Shown piece after piece: positions 33,158 through 41,345 of a stretch of DNA of 45,895 nucleotides (position 1 is the stretch's first letter; every line of letters begins with the position of its first letter). This DNA comes from Candidatus Saccharimonadota bacterium (GTDB lineage: Bacteria; Patescibacteriota; Saccharimonadia; Saccharimonadales; JAGPDM01). The position numbers and the translations under genes are program-made. The DNA lies in NCBI GenBank assembly GCA_018057585.1, contig JAGPDM010000003.1, positions 1 to 45,895 on the forward strand. The letters are read 5' to 3'. A model generated the notes under the pieces. The model did not search any database, was not told the DNA's origin, and was given only the letters and a program-made list of their open reading frames with translations.

Positions 33158-33202
33158 ACCAAGTAAAAAGAACTCTCTTTCGGAAAGTTCTTTTTACTTG
33201 GT
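33158..33202 (-). terminator. strong hairpin after the copied tRNA-Pro end
   Basis: ACCAAGTAAAAAGAACT (33158-33174) pairs over 17 bp with AGTTCTTTTTACTTGGT (33186-33202). Read on the minus strand it directly follows the copied tRNA end and carries T runs inside the stem, so it can act in both directions. Confidence 0.7.
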
Positions 33203-33301
33203 CGGGGACGCCGGACGAACGCACGATGACAGACTAGCTTCGCTATTCCATCATCTACTATATTTCGTAAAATCAGAGATTTGACGAAATTCTGAACCTC
33301 C
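33199..33301 (-). repeat. tRNA-tail element, copy 4, ending in an 18-nt copy of the tRNA-Pro 3' end
   Basis: Non-coding. Read on the minus strand it begins GGAGG, then TTCAG and a stem ATTTCGT-x-AAATC / GATTT-x-ACGAAAT (33262-33290), then a segment ending GTCTGTCATCGTGCGTTC, then 33216-33199, identical to the last 18 nt of tRNA-Pro. It aligns along its length with 5801-5910 behind tRNA-Arg. Relative to that copy the outer stem has two swapped base pairs that keep pairing. The spacing from tRNA CCA to copied CCA is 167 bp. Confidence 0.7.
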
Positions 33302-33332
33302 AGTTCGAACCACGATATCTCGTGGCCATATA

Positions 33333-33355
33333 AAAAAGAACCACACAAGGTGATT
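33333..33355 (-). terminator. hairpin terminator after tRNA-Pro
   Basis: On the minus strand GAATCAC and GTGGTTC pair around a short loop, followed by a T run; outer ATATAAAAA/TTTTTATAT arms extend it. Confidence 0.65.
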
Positions 33356-33365
33356 CGTTTTTATA

Positions 33366-33442
33366 TGGTCGGGGACGCCGGACTCGAACCGGCGACCTCA
33401 CGGTCCCAAACCGCGCGCGCTAGCCAACTGCGCCAGTCCCCG
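33366..33442 (-). tRNA. tRNA-Pro (anticodon TGG), CCA encoded
   Basis: A 77-nt cloverleaf on the minus strand: acceptor CGGGGAC/GTCCCCG, D-arm GCGCAGTTGGCTAGCGC, anticodon loop TTTGGGA, T-arm GCCGGTTCGAGTCCGGC, discriminator A and encoded CCA. The C1-G72 pair is a normal tRNA-Pro feature. The last 18 nt are repeated at 33199-33216. Confidence 0.97.
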
Positions 33443-33547
33443 ATAGGTTTAACTACAATAACAGATTATAGCGCACCTTAACAACGTAAGTAAATTCAAT
33501 TATAAACTTAAGCTTGACTTTTATTAATTTATGTTATAGTATTAATT

Positions 33548-33565
33548 ATGAAAATTAGGAAATAG
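33548..33565 (+). other. five-codon leader ORF before the IPTTG surface protein
   Basis: ATGAAAATTAGGAAATAG encodes MKIRK and ends one base before the ATG of the surface protein. TATAGT lies about 7 nt before the leader ATG, and the AGGA inside the leader serves as ribosome site for the next gene. Leader translation could couple to the downstream start. Confidence 0.4.
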
Positions 33566-33566
33566 A

Positions 33567-34049
33567 ATGTACGAATATTTAAAAGACATCCGAATCCCAT
33601 TAGCCAAAATCAAGCTTACTGCAATCGTGCTGGTTGCTGCCCTGGTATTTGCAGGCTCGCAGTTAGTGGTTAAAGCCGTTTCCGAAGATGAAGGATCATC
33701 TAACCCGGTCACTAATCAAACCGTCGAAATAATTAAAGGTATCCAAACCGGTAGCACAACTACTGAAACCGAAAAGCCAGCTGAGGAAAAACCAGAAGAA
33801 GAAACTCCCGCCCCAGCACCAGTACAGCCGGAGGAGCAGCCAGTCGTAGAAGATGTAACCACAGAAGAAACCACCGAGGCAGTGCCTAATACACCCGCAC
33901 CTGATACCCAGAATGGCTCGATACCTACAACAGGACCTAAAGAAACATTGATAGCTGTCGTAGCCATCGTTGCCATTGGATTCACTGCAAAATACTTTAT
34001 AAAATCTAAACTTGAACTTCGTAGTTCGGCTTTACGATCTAAGAACTAA
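33567..34049 (+). CDS. sortase-substrate-like surface protein (IPTTG motif)
   Basis: The 160-residue protein has a signal-type hydrophobic segment (17-37), a long Pro/Glu/Thr-rich spacer (60-115), the sorting motif IPTTG (119-123), a membrane helix (about 126-145) and a basic tail (KSKLELRSS). This is the classic sortase cell-wall sorting layout with Ile in place of Leu. The spacer is low-complexity, with no binding domain, so it may be a stalk. The likely enzyme is the sortase at 4956-5555. Confidence 0.8.
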   Translation: MYEYLKDIRIPLAKIKLTAIVLVAALVFAGSQLVVKAVSEDEGSSNPVTNQTVEIIKGIQTGSTTTETEKPAEEKPEEETPAPAPVQPEEQPVVEDVTTEETTEAVPNTPAPDTQNGSIPTTGPKETLIAVVAIVAIGFTAKYFIKSKLELRSSALRSKN

Positions 34050-34055
34050 TAGCTC

Positions 34056-34649
34056 CTAAAAGAGTTGGGTCAACTGATTAAATTCAGTGTAACCTGATGC
34101 AGTATTAAAATGACCAGCATTTTCGATTATATATATTTTCGAGTCTGTCTTATCTGCGAAGCTCATCGAGTAGTCTAATGGAACATATGGATCGTTATCA
34201 GACATAAAGACGTGTGAATCACCTAATCGAACAGATGAATCTTTAAAATCAAAGCTGTCATCACAAAAGCTCTGATTGGCTTTTTTGAACTGCCAGACAT
34301 CATTTAAGTGTTGATAAAATGGTGCGACTAATATCGATTTCTTGGCTTCAAGGTTAAACTCAATCAACATACGGACCAGAAATATTGGACCAAGTGAATG
34401 AGCTATATAGTTTACTGGCTCATCATTAACAAACGGAACGATTTGCTGTCTAAATATCATTCGCCAGCTGTCCAAATTCTGTTTTTGCACGCTGTATTCC
34501 TGACCGGCTTTTGTGAATATATCGTAGTTATCGACTGGAAAACTCGGCACAATCACCTTATGACCACGCACCTCAAGATTGGTTTTCAACCAGGGAAACC
34601 AATTATCCGTAGGAGCTCCGAACGAGCCATGGATTATTACATGTTTCAT
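34056..34649 (-). CDS. RBBP9/YdeN-like serine hydrolase
   Basis: This 197-residue alpha/beta hydrolase opens with VIIHGSFG, the RBBP9/YdeN signature. The nucleophile is Ser85 in YIAHSLG, an acid lies in SDNDPYVP and a histidine in NAGHFN. It is cytoplasmic with unknown substrate. One base separates it from the aldo/keto reductase upstream on the same strand, so the two are probably co-transcribed. Confidence 0.88.
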   Translation of the reverse strand: MKHVIIHGSFGAPTDNWFPWLKTNLEVRGHKVIVPSFPVDNYDIFTKAGQEYSVQKQNLDSWRMIFRQQIVPFVNDEPVNYIAHSLGPIFLVRMLIEFNLEAKKSILVAPFYQHLNDVWQFKKANQSFCDDSFDFKDSSVRLGDSHVFMSDNDPYVPLDYSMSFADKTDSKIYIIENAGHFNTASGYTEFNQLTQLF

Positions 34650-34650
34650 T

Positions 34651-35541
34651 TTATGAAAAGGCCGTTAAGTTTAGCGGTACTGAGCCAGACTCCTCAAGCT
34701 GATCTGGATAATCTGCTCTAACTTCCTCAATATCAGAATCATCCATTATAAAATCAAGAGCACCGAGGTTCTCGTCTATATGCTCTGGAGTCGAGGTTTT
34801 AGCCAGGGTAATAACCTTATCCTGAGAAACTAGCCAATTCAGAGCGATTTGAACGGCTGACTTATTATATTTAGTCATCATCTTTTTAATTATATCTGGT
34901 GGGTTATTTGCTAATTCGCCATAGTGGAGCGGACGCCACGCTGTCAGTAAAATATCGTTCTTCTGGGCATAATCGAGCACACCTTTTTGTTCTATCTCTC
35001 GGACCTTTATGCTGTAGTGAACCTGATTGCAGACCAGCTTATGACCAGCTAAGTCCTGGGCTTTTGCAAATGCCTGCCAGCTAAAATCACTCAGACCAAT
35101 ATTCCTGACAATACCTTCGTCAACTAGTCGACCCATAGCCTTCATAGAAGCTTGTAATGGGTATTCTGGCTTCATGAAATGGATTAAATACAGATCCAAA
35201 TAATCTGTCTGCAGGCGTTTAAGTGAGTTTTCGGCAGCTCGCAAAATTCCGTCATAGCTAAAGTCAAATGATGCTTTAGAGGTCAAGAATAATTTTGATC
35301 GGCTGTGCTTAGAAACAACACGACCGATCAGTTCCTCGGAATGGCCTTCTCCATAGACTTCTGCTGTATCAATATGGGTAACACCCTTCTCGATAGCTGC
35401 TTCGATACCCGCCGTATCTTGAGCGTCTCTCTCACCGCTGCGCTGTTTTGTGCCACCCATCTTCCATGTACCTAAACCATAGACTGGCATTTCAAAACCA
35501 GAGGCAAGCTTCTTGGTTGGAATCTTAATCACGTTACTCAC
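34651..35541 (-). CDS. aldo/keto reductase
   Basis: The 296-residue TIM-barrel NADPH-dependent reductase has the full catalytic tetrad: Asp58 and Tyr63 (HIDTAEVYG), Lys89 (LTSKAS) and His121 (YLIHFMKP). It reduces carbonyl compounds; the sequence gives no substrate. The end of the protein lacks the usual long C-terminal loop, which fits small bacterial AKRs. It lies directly upstream of the RBBP9-like hydrolase. Confidence 0.92.
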   Translation of the reverse strand: MSNVIKIPTKKLASGFEMPVYGLGTWKMGGTKQRSGERDAQDTAGIEAAIEKGVTHIDTAEVYGEGHSEELIGRVVSKHSRSKLFLTSKASFDFSYDGILRAAENSLKRLQTDYLDLYLIHFMKPEYPLQASMKAMGRLVDEGIVRNIGLSDFSWQAFAKAQDLAGHKLVCNQVHYSIKVREIEQKGVLDYAQKNDILLTAWRPLHYGELANNPPDIIKKMMTKYNKSAVQIALNWLVSQDKVITLAKTSTPEHIDENLGALDFIMDDSDIEEVRADYPDQLEESGSVPLNLTAFS

Positions 35542-35550
35542 AAGGCTGAA

Positions 35551-37062
35551 CTACTTGGCGTATTCAATGGCTCGAGTTTCACGAATCACATTGACCTTGA
35601 TCGTGCCAGGGAAGCTCAACGTGGCCTCGATCTTATTAGCAACATCACGGGCTAGTTTGATCGCAGCAAGATCATCGATGCTTTCTGGACGGACGAAGAC
35701 TCGAATCTCACGACCAGCACTGATAGCAAAGCTCTTCTCGATACCTGGGAAGGTATTGGCGACATTCTCCAGATCCTTCATGCGCTTGACGAAGTCTTCG
35801 GCACTAACGCTTCTTGCACCAGGCCTTGCAGCACTAATGGCATCAACCACACGTATAAGCATAGCTTCGGGCGTTGTTGCCTCAACGTCGTCATGATGAG
35901 CGTTAATTGCGTGCACAACCTCTTCACGCATCCCGGCCTTTTGGGCTAGCTCTGCGCCGATGTGGTGATGTTTGCCTTCGATTTTATGGGTGACAGCCTT
36001 GCCAATATCATGGAGCAATGCTGCGGTTTTAGTTATCTGAACATCGGCACCGATCTCGCTTGCTAGCATTCCAGCAAGATGAGCCATTTCTGTTGAGTGC
36101 TTGAGCACATTCTGACCATAGCTAGTTCGGAATTTTAGCTCACCAAGTAGTCGCTTCATTTCCTTCGGAAGTGACGGTACGCCGACCTCACGCATAGCTT
36201 CTTCAGCGGCTTTATCGATTTCTTTATCTAGCTGTTTCTCAGCTTTCTCAACAACTTCTTCGATACGACCTGGGTGGACGCGTCCATCCTTGATTAGCGT
36301 TTCCATGACAATCCGAGCTTGCTGACGACGGATTGGATCGAAACAGCTTAATATGGCCATGCCTGGAGTCTCATCAACCATTACGTCAACGCCAGTCAAA
36401 CGCTGTATCGCCTGAATATTCCTACCCTCTTTACCGATAATTCTACCCTTCATATCCTCTGGCATTGGCACGGCAGTCACGGTTCGCTCAGTCGTAACAT
36501 CACTGGCAAGTCTTTCCATCGATTCAACGATAATTAGCTTGGCAGTTTCCTCGGCATTTTCTTTGGCTTCTTCCTGAAGCTTAGCTACTAGGCCGGTCAG
36601 GTCATTTTTAATATCACGTTCGGTCATTTGCATGATCTTTTCTTTGGCTTCATCTTTTTTAAGCTTTCCAATCTTTTCAAGATTTGCCATTTGCTTATCT
36701 TTGATCTCGTGGATCTGGGTTTTTAAATCTTCAATATCTTTTTCTGATTTCTCTAGATGAGTTTTACGTCTATCTATATCTTCGAGCTTTGAGTCTAGAT
36801 TTTCTTCTCGTTTGATAAGTCGCTTTTCGGTATCGTTTATTTCTCTACGCAAATTCTTTTCTTCGTTACGAGCCTCGTCAGCCAACCTGTCGGCATCTGC
36901 CCTAGCCTTGCTGACTAGCTCTTCTGCCTCTTTTTTTGCTTTACTGAGTTTTTCCTCAGTTTTGGCATCAATATCACCATGCTTCTTTTTATTAACTGTT
37001 GTCGCAGCTCCATAGCCGGCCCCTAGGCCAACAATAGCAGCTACAATGGCAAATAGTTCCAT
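35551..37062 (-). CDS. rny: RNase Y
   Basis: The protein has 503 residues from ATG 37062, chosen because AAGGAG lies 7 nt upstream; an ATG at 37089 would add nine residues across the ribosome site. An N-terminal membrane helix (ELFAIVAAIVGLGAGYG) is followed by a long Lys/Glu coiled coil (about 25-170), a KH domain (GRIIGKEGRNIQAIQ) and an HD domain (LLHDIGKAVTH). It is the membrane-bound endoribonuclease that starts mRNA decay in bacteria lacking RNase E. Length is normal. Confidence 0.97.
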   Translation of the reverse strand: MELFAIVAAIVGLGAGYGAATTVNKKKHGDIDAKTEEKLSKAKKEAEELVSKARADADRLADEARNEEKNLRREINDTEKRLIKREENLDSKLEDIDRRKTHLEKSEKDIEDLKTQIHEIKDKQMANLEKIGKLKKDEAKEKIMQMTERDIKNDLTGLVAKLQEEAKENAEETAKLIIVESMERLASDVTTERTVTAVPMPEDMKGRIIGKEGRNIQAIQRLTGVDVMVDETPGMAILSCFDPIRRQQARIVMETLIKDGRVHPGRIEEVVEKAEKQLDKEIDKAAEEAMREVGVPSLPKEMKRLLGELKFRTSYGQNVLKHSTEMAHLAGMLASEIGADVQITKTAALLHDIGKAVTHKIEGKHHHIGAELAQKAGMREEVVHAINAHHDDVEATTPEAMLIRVVDAISAARPGARSVSAEDFVKRMKDLENVANTFPGIEKSFAISAGREIRVFVRPESIDDLAAIKLARDVANKIEATLSFPGTIKVNVIRETRAIEYAK

Positions 37063-37273
37063 TGTTTTTCTCCTTTTATTGATGCTCACCTGTATGAAGT
37101 CTATTTTGGTCTGTTCGCTGATAGTTTGTCAGACTATAAGCGGATGATCGAAGGCGACTTGGTTTACATCAGTTTCATTAAATAAATTTCATATAACGAC
37201 AAAAATCGTTCACTTGGAATTATACGCCGAATAAGCATGTAATTCTAGCTTTAAAGTTAAGACAGGCTGAAGG

Positions 37274-37666
37274 TTATTTCTTTGGCTCGGTTATATTGGC
37301 CTCGCCGCCGTAGTCTGGCAATAAGATTTGTGGATTTTCTAGGTCCTTCAATTGATCGATACCATCGGTAACCCACGCATCGCCACCTGCTTTCGTGTTA
37401 GGGATATTTAGGCTAGCCGATAAAGTATTAGCGACAGCAAAGCCGATTCGAAGCCCTGTAAAGCTACCAGGGCCGGCAAAAATTACTAAGCCAGATAGCG
37501 ATCGATAACTAGCATCTAGACGTGCTAATAGATTTTCTATCTCTGAAAGGATAGTTATTTCTAGCTCTCTGTGGGCTAGCCAGCTTTTACTAGCTAGCAT
37601 TTTGCCAGACTTGTCGTAAATCGCTAGTTCGGCATCTGGTTGGTCGGTTTTAATTGTTAGTATCAC
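37274..37666 (-). CDS. tsaB: TsaB-like protein, shortened (t6A tRNA modification)
   Basis: The 130-residue protein keeps only the N-terminal ASKHA half of TsaB: VIFAGPGSFTGLRIGFAVANTLS is the conserved GPGSFTGLR motif. The usual length is about 220-230. The second half is missing without a visible frameshift (sequence after the stop at 37274 shows no continuation), so this is a short form rather than a fresh pseudogene. It overlaps tsaE by 4 nt. TsaB forms a complex with TsaD and TsaE to make threonylcarbamoyl-adenosine at tRNA position 37. Confidence 0.85.
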   Translation of the reverse strand: MILTIKTDQPDAELAIYDKSGKMLASKSWLAHRELEITILSEIENLLARLDASYRSLSGLVIFAGPGSFTGLRIGFAVANTLSASLNIPNTKAGGDAWVTDGIDQLKDLENPQILLPDYGGEANITEPKK

Positions 37667-38133
37667 CTAATCATCTCCACTAAATGAGCGTCTGCTCGGA
37701 TTTTTATATTCCTACTTTGCTCATCTTTATGGTGGCTGATAATTATTTTTATTCTATTTTTAGGCAGAAAGCCAATAACTGAATCTGCCCATTCAATAAC
37801 TGTTATAACCTTAGGATCATCGATTGATTCCTGAAGCTCTGATTGAATTATCCCTGGTTCATCACCTAACCGATACAAGTCGTAATGATGGATTGTTATA
37901 TCATTGCCATTATATTGGCGAGAAATAGTAAAACTTGGGCTTTGCACAACATCCTGCGAATTGATACCGCGAGCCAAACCTCGTACCAGCTGAGTCTTAC
38001 CAGTGCCTAGATCGCCGATCAATTCGATAAATCTAACATCACTGGTTTTAAGGATCTCTGCCAGACGTTGTCCTAGAGCCGATGTATCCTCGGGCCTTTT
38101 TGAAGTTATTTCTAATGTCGTAACGGAACTCAT
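37663..38133 (-). CDS. tsaE: TsaE: ATPase for t6A tRNA modification
   Basis: The 156-residue P-loop ATPase has GDLGTGKTQLVRGLARG, then SPSFTISRQY, YDLYRL and VIEWAD, which are standard TsaE motifs. I use ATG 38133 because TAATCT lies 9 nt upstream and the ATG at 38142 abuts that box. The N-terminal strand LEITSKRPEDTSALG is needed for the fold, so the gene truly overlaps the end of the lamin-tail gene by about 86 nt in another frame. Confidence 0.92.
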   Translation of the reverse strand: MSSVTTLEITSKRPEDTSALGQRLAEILKTSDVRFIELIGDLGTGKTQLVRGLARGINSQDVVQSPSFTISRQYNGNDITIHHYDLYRLGDEPGIIQSELQESIDDPKVITVIEWADSVIGFLPKNRIKIIISHHKDEQSRNIKIRADAHLVEMIR

Positions 38134-39595
38134 ATAGTGCATAGATTACGCTACCACCCCCAATTACTGCAATCAGTGGTAGGTTTTGTTTGACCTTATC
38201 GGTCGACAAAACAGCAGCCGCATCAGTCATATCAGCAGCACCTGCACTAACCTTTCGGCACCTATTTGTGTCCCTGCTTCTTTCTTGGCCCTCATCGCAG
38301 GCTTTTAGGCTAGATGATGCTGAGCTTAATTTCTTACAGCGATTAGTTTCTGGATTACGGAACTGATCAGCCGCACATGGCTTTGCAGAACTGCCAGAGC
38401 TAGTGCTTGCTCTACAGCGATTTGTTTCAACACTCCTGACCTGACCCGGTTTACAAGGCGTCAAGCTGCCCGTGCTAGACGATTTTAACTTACATCTGTT
38501 GGTTTCAGGATTTCTAAATTGATCTGATCTACAAGCCGTAATCGACTTTGAGTCACCACTTGGCAGGCTGGCTTCATCAATACTAACAACTAGTTCATTT
38601 GTCGCACCTGGAGTGCTCTTTTCAGTCCAGGCCCAACCTTCATTAAATTTCGCCCAGGCTTCTGCAGGTTTAGCGTTTGAATATTCTTCTGCAATACCTT
38701 TTTGCTTGCCGTCAGGATCAAGTATCCGAGCGTTGCCGCCACTGTTAGATAGCGTCAAATGACTATCGCTACTAGCTATCGCCAAATACTGGCCTACGGC
38801 CAACTCAATATCAGGCAAAGTGAAGTTATAGTTAAAACTACTGCCAGTCTGGAGAACATATCCTCCCAAATTAACCGGCTCAAGATTCGGATTATACAGT
38901 TCCACGAACTCATCGCTAGCATCTGACTGTGGGCTAACTGGGTCGGCGAAAATTTCCGTTATATCAATTGGAAGATAAGTTTTAACAGGATCTACTGGTA
39001 CTTCTGAATCATCTGACTCATCAATTGGATCGCTTGCGTTCGGTGACGGGATATCGCTTAGGAAGAAATCTGTAGCATTATTGTCGCTGTCAACCAACTT
39101 TGCGTCCTCGTCGACGTGTCTTTTTGAACTTTGATTACTGGATGGAGCTAAAGCGGAACCCCCTTCCGACTGAAGAGCACTGCCCCAGCCAACAAGATCA
39201 TTTTGTATCCAGGCTTCCGTACCTACTCCTGGGCTTGCTATACGGATATGTCCACCGGCAGCAGCAAGACCTGAACCCATTTTGGCCGAACTTATGCCGT
39301 CTAAATAGCCACCTGTTGCGATAAGATAGTAGCCGCGGGGCTCTATCTTGCCAGTCAAGTTGGCTTTATTGTTCCAAGTCTCTCCACTCGCAGCTTTGTA
39401 TTGAAGTGCCCATCCATCTAGCCGAATCGGCTGATCGCTAGGGTTATGCAACTCAACAAATTCCTGACTGGCTGAATCGATCGTGGCAGTGCTAAATTCG
39501 CTAATAACTATATGATTAAATGTCAGTGCTGAAGCTTTTTGGGGTATAAGGAACATCGCAAGAAAGATAAGTACTATCGATACTCTGCGTGTCAT
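38048..39595 (-). CDS. surface protein with two lamin-tail domains and a Cys repeat region
   Basis: The protein has 515 residues from ATG 39595 (a TATATT box at 39603-39608 lies 7 nt upstream; a longer in-frame start at 39634 lies upstream of the box). A signal peptide (VSIVLIFLAMFLIPQKASA) precedes two lamin-tail (LTD) domains: VISEFSTATIDSASQEFVEL and DITEIFADPVSPQSDASDEF open them, each with a WALQ/GYVLQ turn. Then come four 26-residue repeats with cysteines exactly 13 residues apart and ETNRC motifs, a C-terminal membrane helix and a basic tail. It is probably surface-exposed and involved in contacts, with function unknown. Confidence 0.85.
   Translation of the reverse strand: MTRRVSIVLIFLAMFLIPQKASALTFNHIVISEFSTATIDSASQEFVELHNPSDQPIRLDGWALQYKAASGETWNNKANLTGKIEPRGYYLIATGGYLDGISSAKMGSGLAAAGGHIRIASPGVGTEAWIQNDLVGWGSALQSEGGSALAPSSNQSSKRHVDEDAKLVDSDNNATDFFLSDIPSPNASDPIDESDDSEVPVDPVKTYLPIDITEIFADPVSPQSDASDEFVELYNPNLEPVNLGGYVLQTGSSFNYNFTLPDIELAVGQYLAIASSDSHLTLSNSGGNARILDPDGKQKGIAEEYSNAKPAEAWAKFNEGWAWTEKSTPGATNELVVSIDEASLPSGDSKSITACRSDQFRNPETNRCKLKSSSTGSLTPCKPGQVRSVETNRCRASTSSGSSAKPCAADQFRNPETNRCKKLSSASSSLKACDEGQERSRDTNRCRKVSAGAADMTDAAAVLSTDKVKQNLPLIAVIGGGSVIYALYEFRYDIRNNFKKARGYIGSRTTSGRDP
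38255..38548 (-). repeat. four tandem 26-codon repeats within the lamin-tail gene
   Basis: Each unit has the pattern C-x3-Q-x-R-x3-E/D-TNRC. The eight cysteines are spaced exactly 13 residues apart throughout. Units differ in DNA sequence, so the array is not a recent duplication. Confidence 0.85.
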
Positions 39596-39657
39596 AACAT
39601 TAATATAATAAACACAACTAGTTTGAGCTGGCAAGTCTACCGCTGTACAATGTTGTT

Positions 39658-40200
39658 ATGTTAAGAATAGGTTCTAGTTTCAAAAATCTGACTGTGCTTA
39701 GTCTCCACGCTGGTTACCCGATAGCTACGCTAACTGAAATGATTATAAATCCACATAATCTATCAATCGAAGCATTTTACACGGCCAACACTAACAAATC
39801 TAAATCAGATAAAGAACGTTCAGCGCTACTGGTTCAAGATATTCGTGAGGCTTCAGGTAACAGAGCGATTGTCGACCATGCTGACGACATCAGACCAGTC
39901 GAAGATTTAATTCGGCTACAAGAGATGATTGCGATTGATTACCATCTAATTGGGAAGAAAGTAATGACCGAAAGTAAGCACAATTTAGGTAAAGTCGAAG
40001 AATTCATAGTGAATGACGATGATTTCAAAATAGAGAAACTCCATGTTGGCAAATCTAGCATGCTAGGTATCATGAATAATAAATTAATCATTAATCGCAG
40101 CCAGGTAGTGTCGATGAATGACGACACAATAATCGTCAAAGACGGAACGGAAAAGATCACTGCCGCCAAGCCAAGTTTTGTTGCTAGTCCAGCTGGTTAG
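39658..40200 (+). CDS. PRC-barrel domain protein
   Basis: The 180-residue protein carries two PRC-barrel-like halves: residues 1-85 (YPIATLTEMIINPHNLSIEAFYT) and 90-165 (IGKKVMTESKHNLGKVEEFIVNDDDFKIEKLHVG). PRC barrels occur in RimM and photosynthetic H subunits and as free small proteins; they are generally protein- or RNA-interaction modules. The role is unknown. It is divergent from the lamin-tail gene, and its 3' end overlaps the recX 3' end by 17 nt. Confidence 0.8.
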   Translation: MLRIGSSFKNLTVLSLHAGYPIATLTEMIINPHNLSIEAFYTANTNKSKSDKERSALLVQDIREASGNRAIVDHADDIRPVEDLIRLQEMIAIDYHLIGKKVMTESKHNLGKVEEFIVNDDDFKIEKLHVGKSSMLGIMNNKLIINRSQVVSMNDDTIIVKDGTEKITAAKPSFVASPAG

Positions 40201-40804
40201 TCTCTTCATAGCCCTCTAAGGCCTGTTTGATGTCCGAATAGCTAAAACCTTGCCGAGACAAATAGGCCATGAACTTCTGCTCATCTTTGAACTTGGTTGT
40301 GTGGCTTTTCTTTTCGATTAGCTCTCTTAATGTGTCTGAATCGTCTTTCTCGTCTTCTTCCAAAACTTGATCGATTATGTCTCTGTCGATTCTTTTTTGG
40401 GCTAGTTCTTGCCTTAAACGTCTGACGCTAACATTCTTCAATAATCGTCGATTGCGTACCCAGTTTTCAGCAAAGGCTTGATCATCCAGATAGCCAAAAC
40501 TTTCTAGTTGCTCGGTTATTTTAAGTGCCGCGTCTTCATCTATCTGTTTTTTGCGAAAATAATCATTTAGCTCACCATAACTACGCGACCTTATCGCTAG
40601 CCAACGCAATGTCATATCGAACAGCTTACCGTCGGTTGACTCACGCTTCCATTTAGCTATTTCCGGTTCCGTTATTTCCTGCTTTAGTTTTAGCCCACTA
40701 GATCTAATCTGTGAATCACTCAAACTAAAGCTATATTTTTTATCAACAAAGATCGAATAGCGCGACTTCTGCTTAACCTGTTGTTTGATGTCCGTAATCT
40801 GCAT
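40184..40804 (-). CDS. recX: RecX: regulator of RecA
   Basis: The 206-residue helical protein shows the three-repeat RecX pattern: SYGELNDYFRKKQID, FGYLDDQAFAENWVRNR and the C-terminal RQGFSYSDIKQAL. The N-terminal FVDKKYSFSLSDSQI is the extension typical of Firmicute-like RecX. RecX limits RecA filament growth. recA lies 3.2 kb away on the same strand with unrelated genes between. Confidence 0.93.
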   Translation of the reverse strand: MQITDIKQQVKQKSRYSIFVDKKYSFSLSDSQIRSSGLKLKQEITEPEIAKWKRESTDGKLFDMTLRWLAIRSRSYGELNDYFRKKQIDEDAALKITEQLESFGYLDDQAFAENWVRNRRLLKNVSVRRLRQELAQKRIDRDIIDQVLEEDEKDDSDTLRELIEKKSHTTKFKDEQKFMAYLSRQGFSYSDIKQALEGYEETNQLD

Positions 40805-40826
40805 GGCTTTATGCTAACATGACCAT

Positions 40827-41345
40827 ATGAATGTTGTAGTCTTTTGTTCAGCCCAAGATTTGCCAGATAAATATACCAAGCCAGCTAGAGAGTTTGCTCA
40901 ACTACTAGCAAAGGAGGGACACACTTTAGTTTGGGGTGGTTCTAATTTTGGCATAATGAAAGTTATAGCCGATGCGGCCCAGGAGGCTGGAGGCAAAATA
41001 ATCGGTGTTAGCATGGAGGATTTTAAACATAAGCTTCGACCAAAAACAGATGAAGTTTATGTCATGAAGGACCTACTAGCCAGAAAAGCTAAACTAACGA
41101 AGCTTGGCGACGTATTCGTAGCTCTACCTGGAGGAGTAGGCACACTTGATGAGATGGCCAATATTGCAGCACAAATCACTCATGAACAGATTAGCTCTAG
41201 ATTACTGCTGCTTAACATTGACAATTTTTATGATTCAATTTTTGCACAACTAACTAAGATGACTGAAGAGGGTTTTATTAAGAAACCACTATCTAGCATT
41301 ATCAATCTTGTCGACACTCCAGAGGAATTGATTAATCAGCTTTAG
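40827..41345 (+). CDS. LOG-family protein (TIGR00730-like phosphoribohydrolase)
   Basis: The 172-residue Rossmann-fold protein has VWGGSNFGIMKVIADAA and the catalytic PGGVGTLDE (residues 101-109). These are hallmarks of LOG/YvdD proteins, which cleave the ribose phosphate from nucleoside 5'-monophosphates. It is divergent from recX, 22 nt apart, and its stop overlaps the PEP carboxylase stop by 4 nt. Confidence 0.9.
   Translation: MNVVVFCSAQDLPDKYTKPAREFAQLLAKEGHTLVWGGSNFGIMKVIADAAQEAGGKIIGVSMEDFKHKLRPKTDEVYVMKDLLARKAKLTKLGDVFVALPGGVGTLDEMANIAAQITHEQISSRLLLLNIDNFYDSIFAQLTKMTEEGFIKKPLSSIINLVDTPEELINQL

Noticed and set aside
33158-33202. Perfect 17-bp inverted repeat that could be taken for insertion-sequence ends
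   Set aside because: The arms are separated by only 11 nt, enclose nothing, and directly follow the copied tRNA end; a bidirectional terminator explains it.
37274-37666. tsaB as a recent pseudogene or frameshifted gene
   Set aside because: The conserved half is intact, the overlap with tsaE is kept, and no C-terminal TsaB sequence follows in another frame; a natural short form is more likely.
38255-38548. Possible CRISPR-like array
   Set aside because: The periodicity is in codons (78 nt) within an open frame, DNA units differ and there are no unique spacers; it is a protein repeat.
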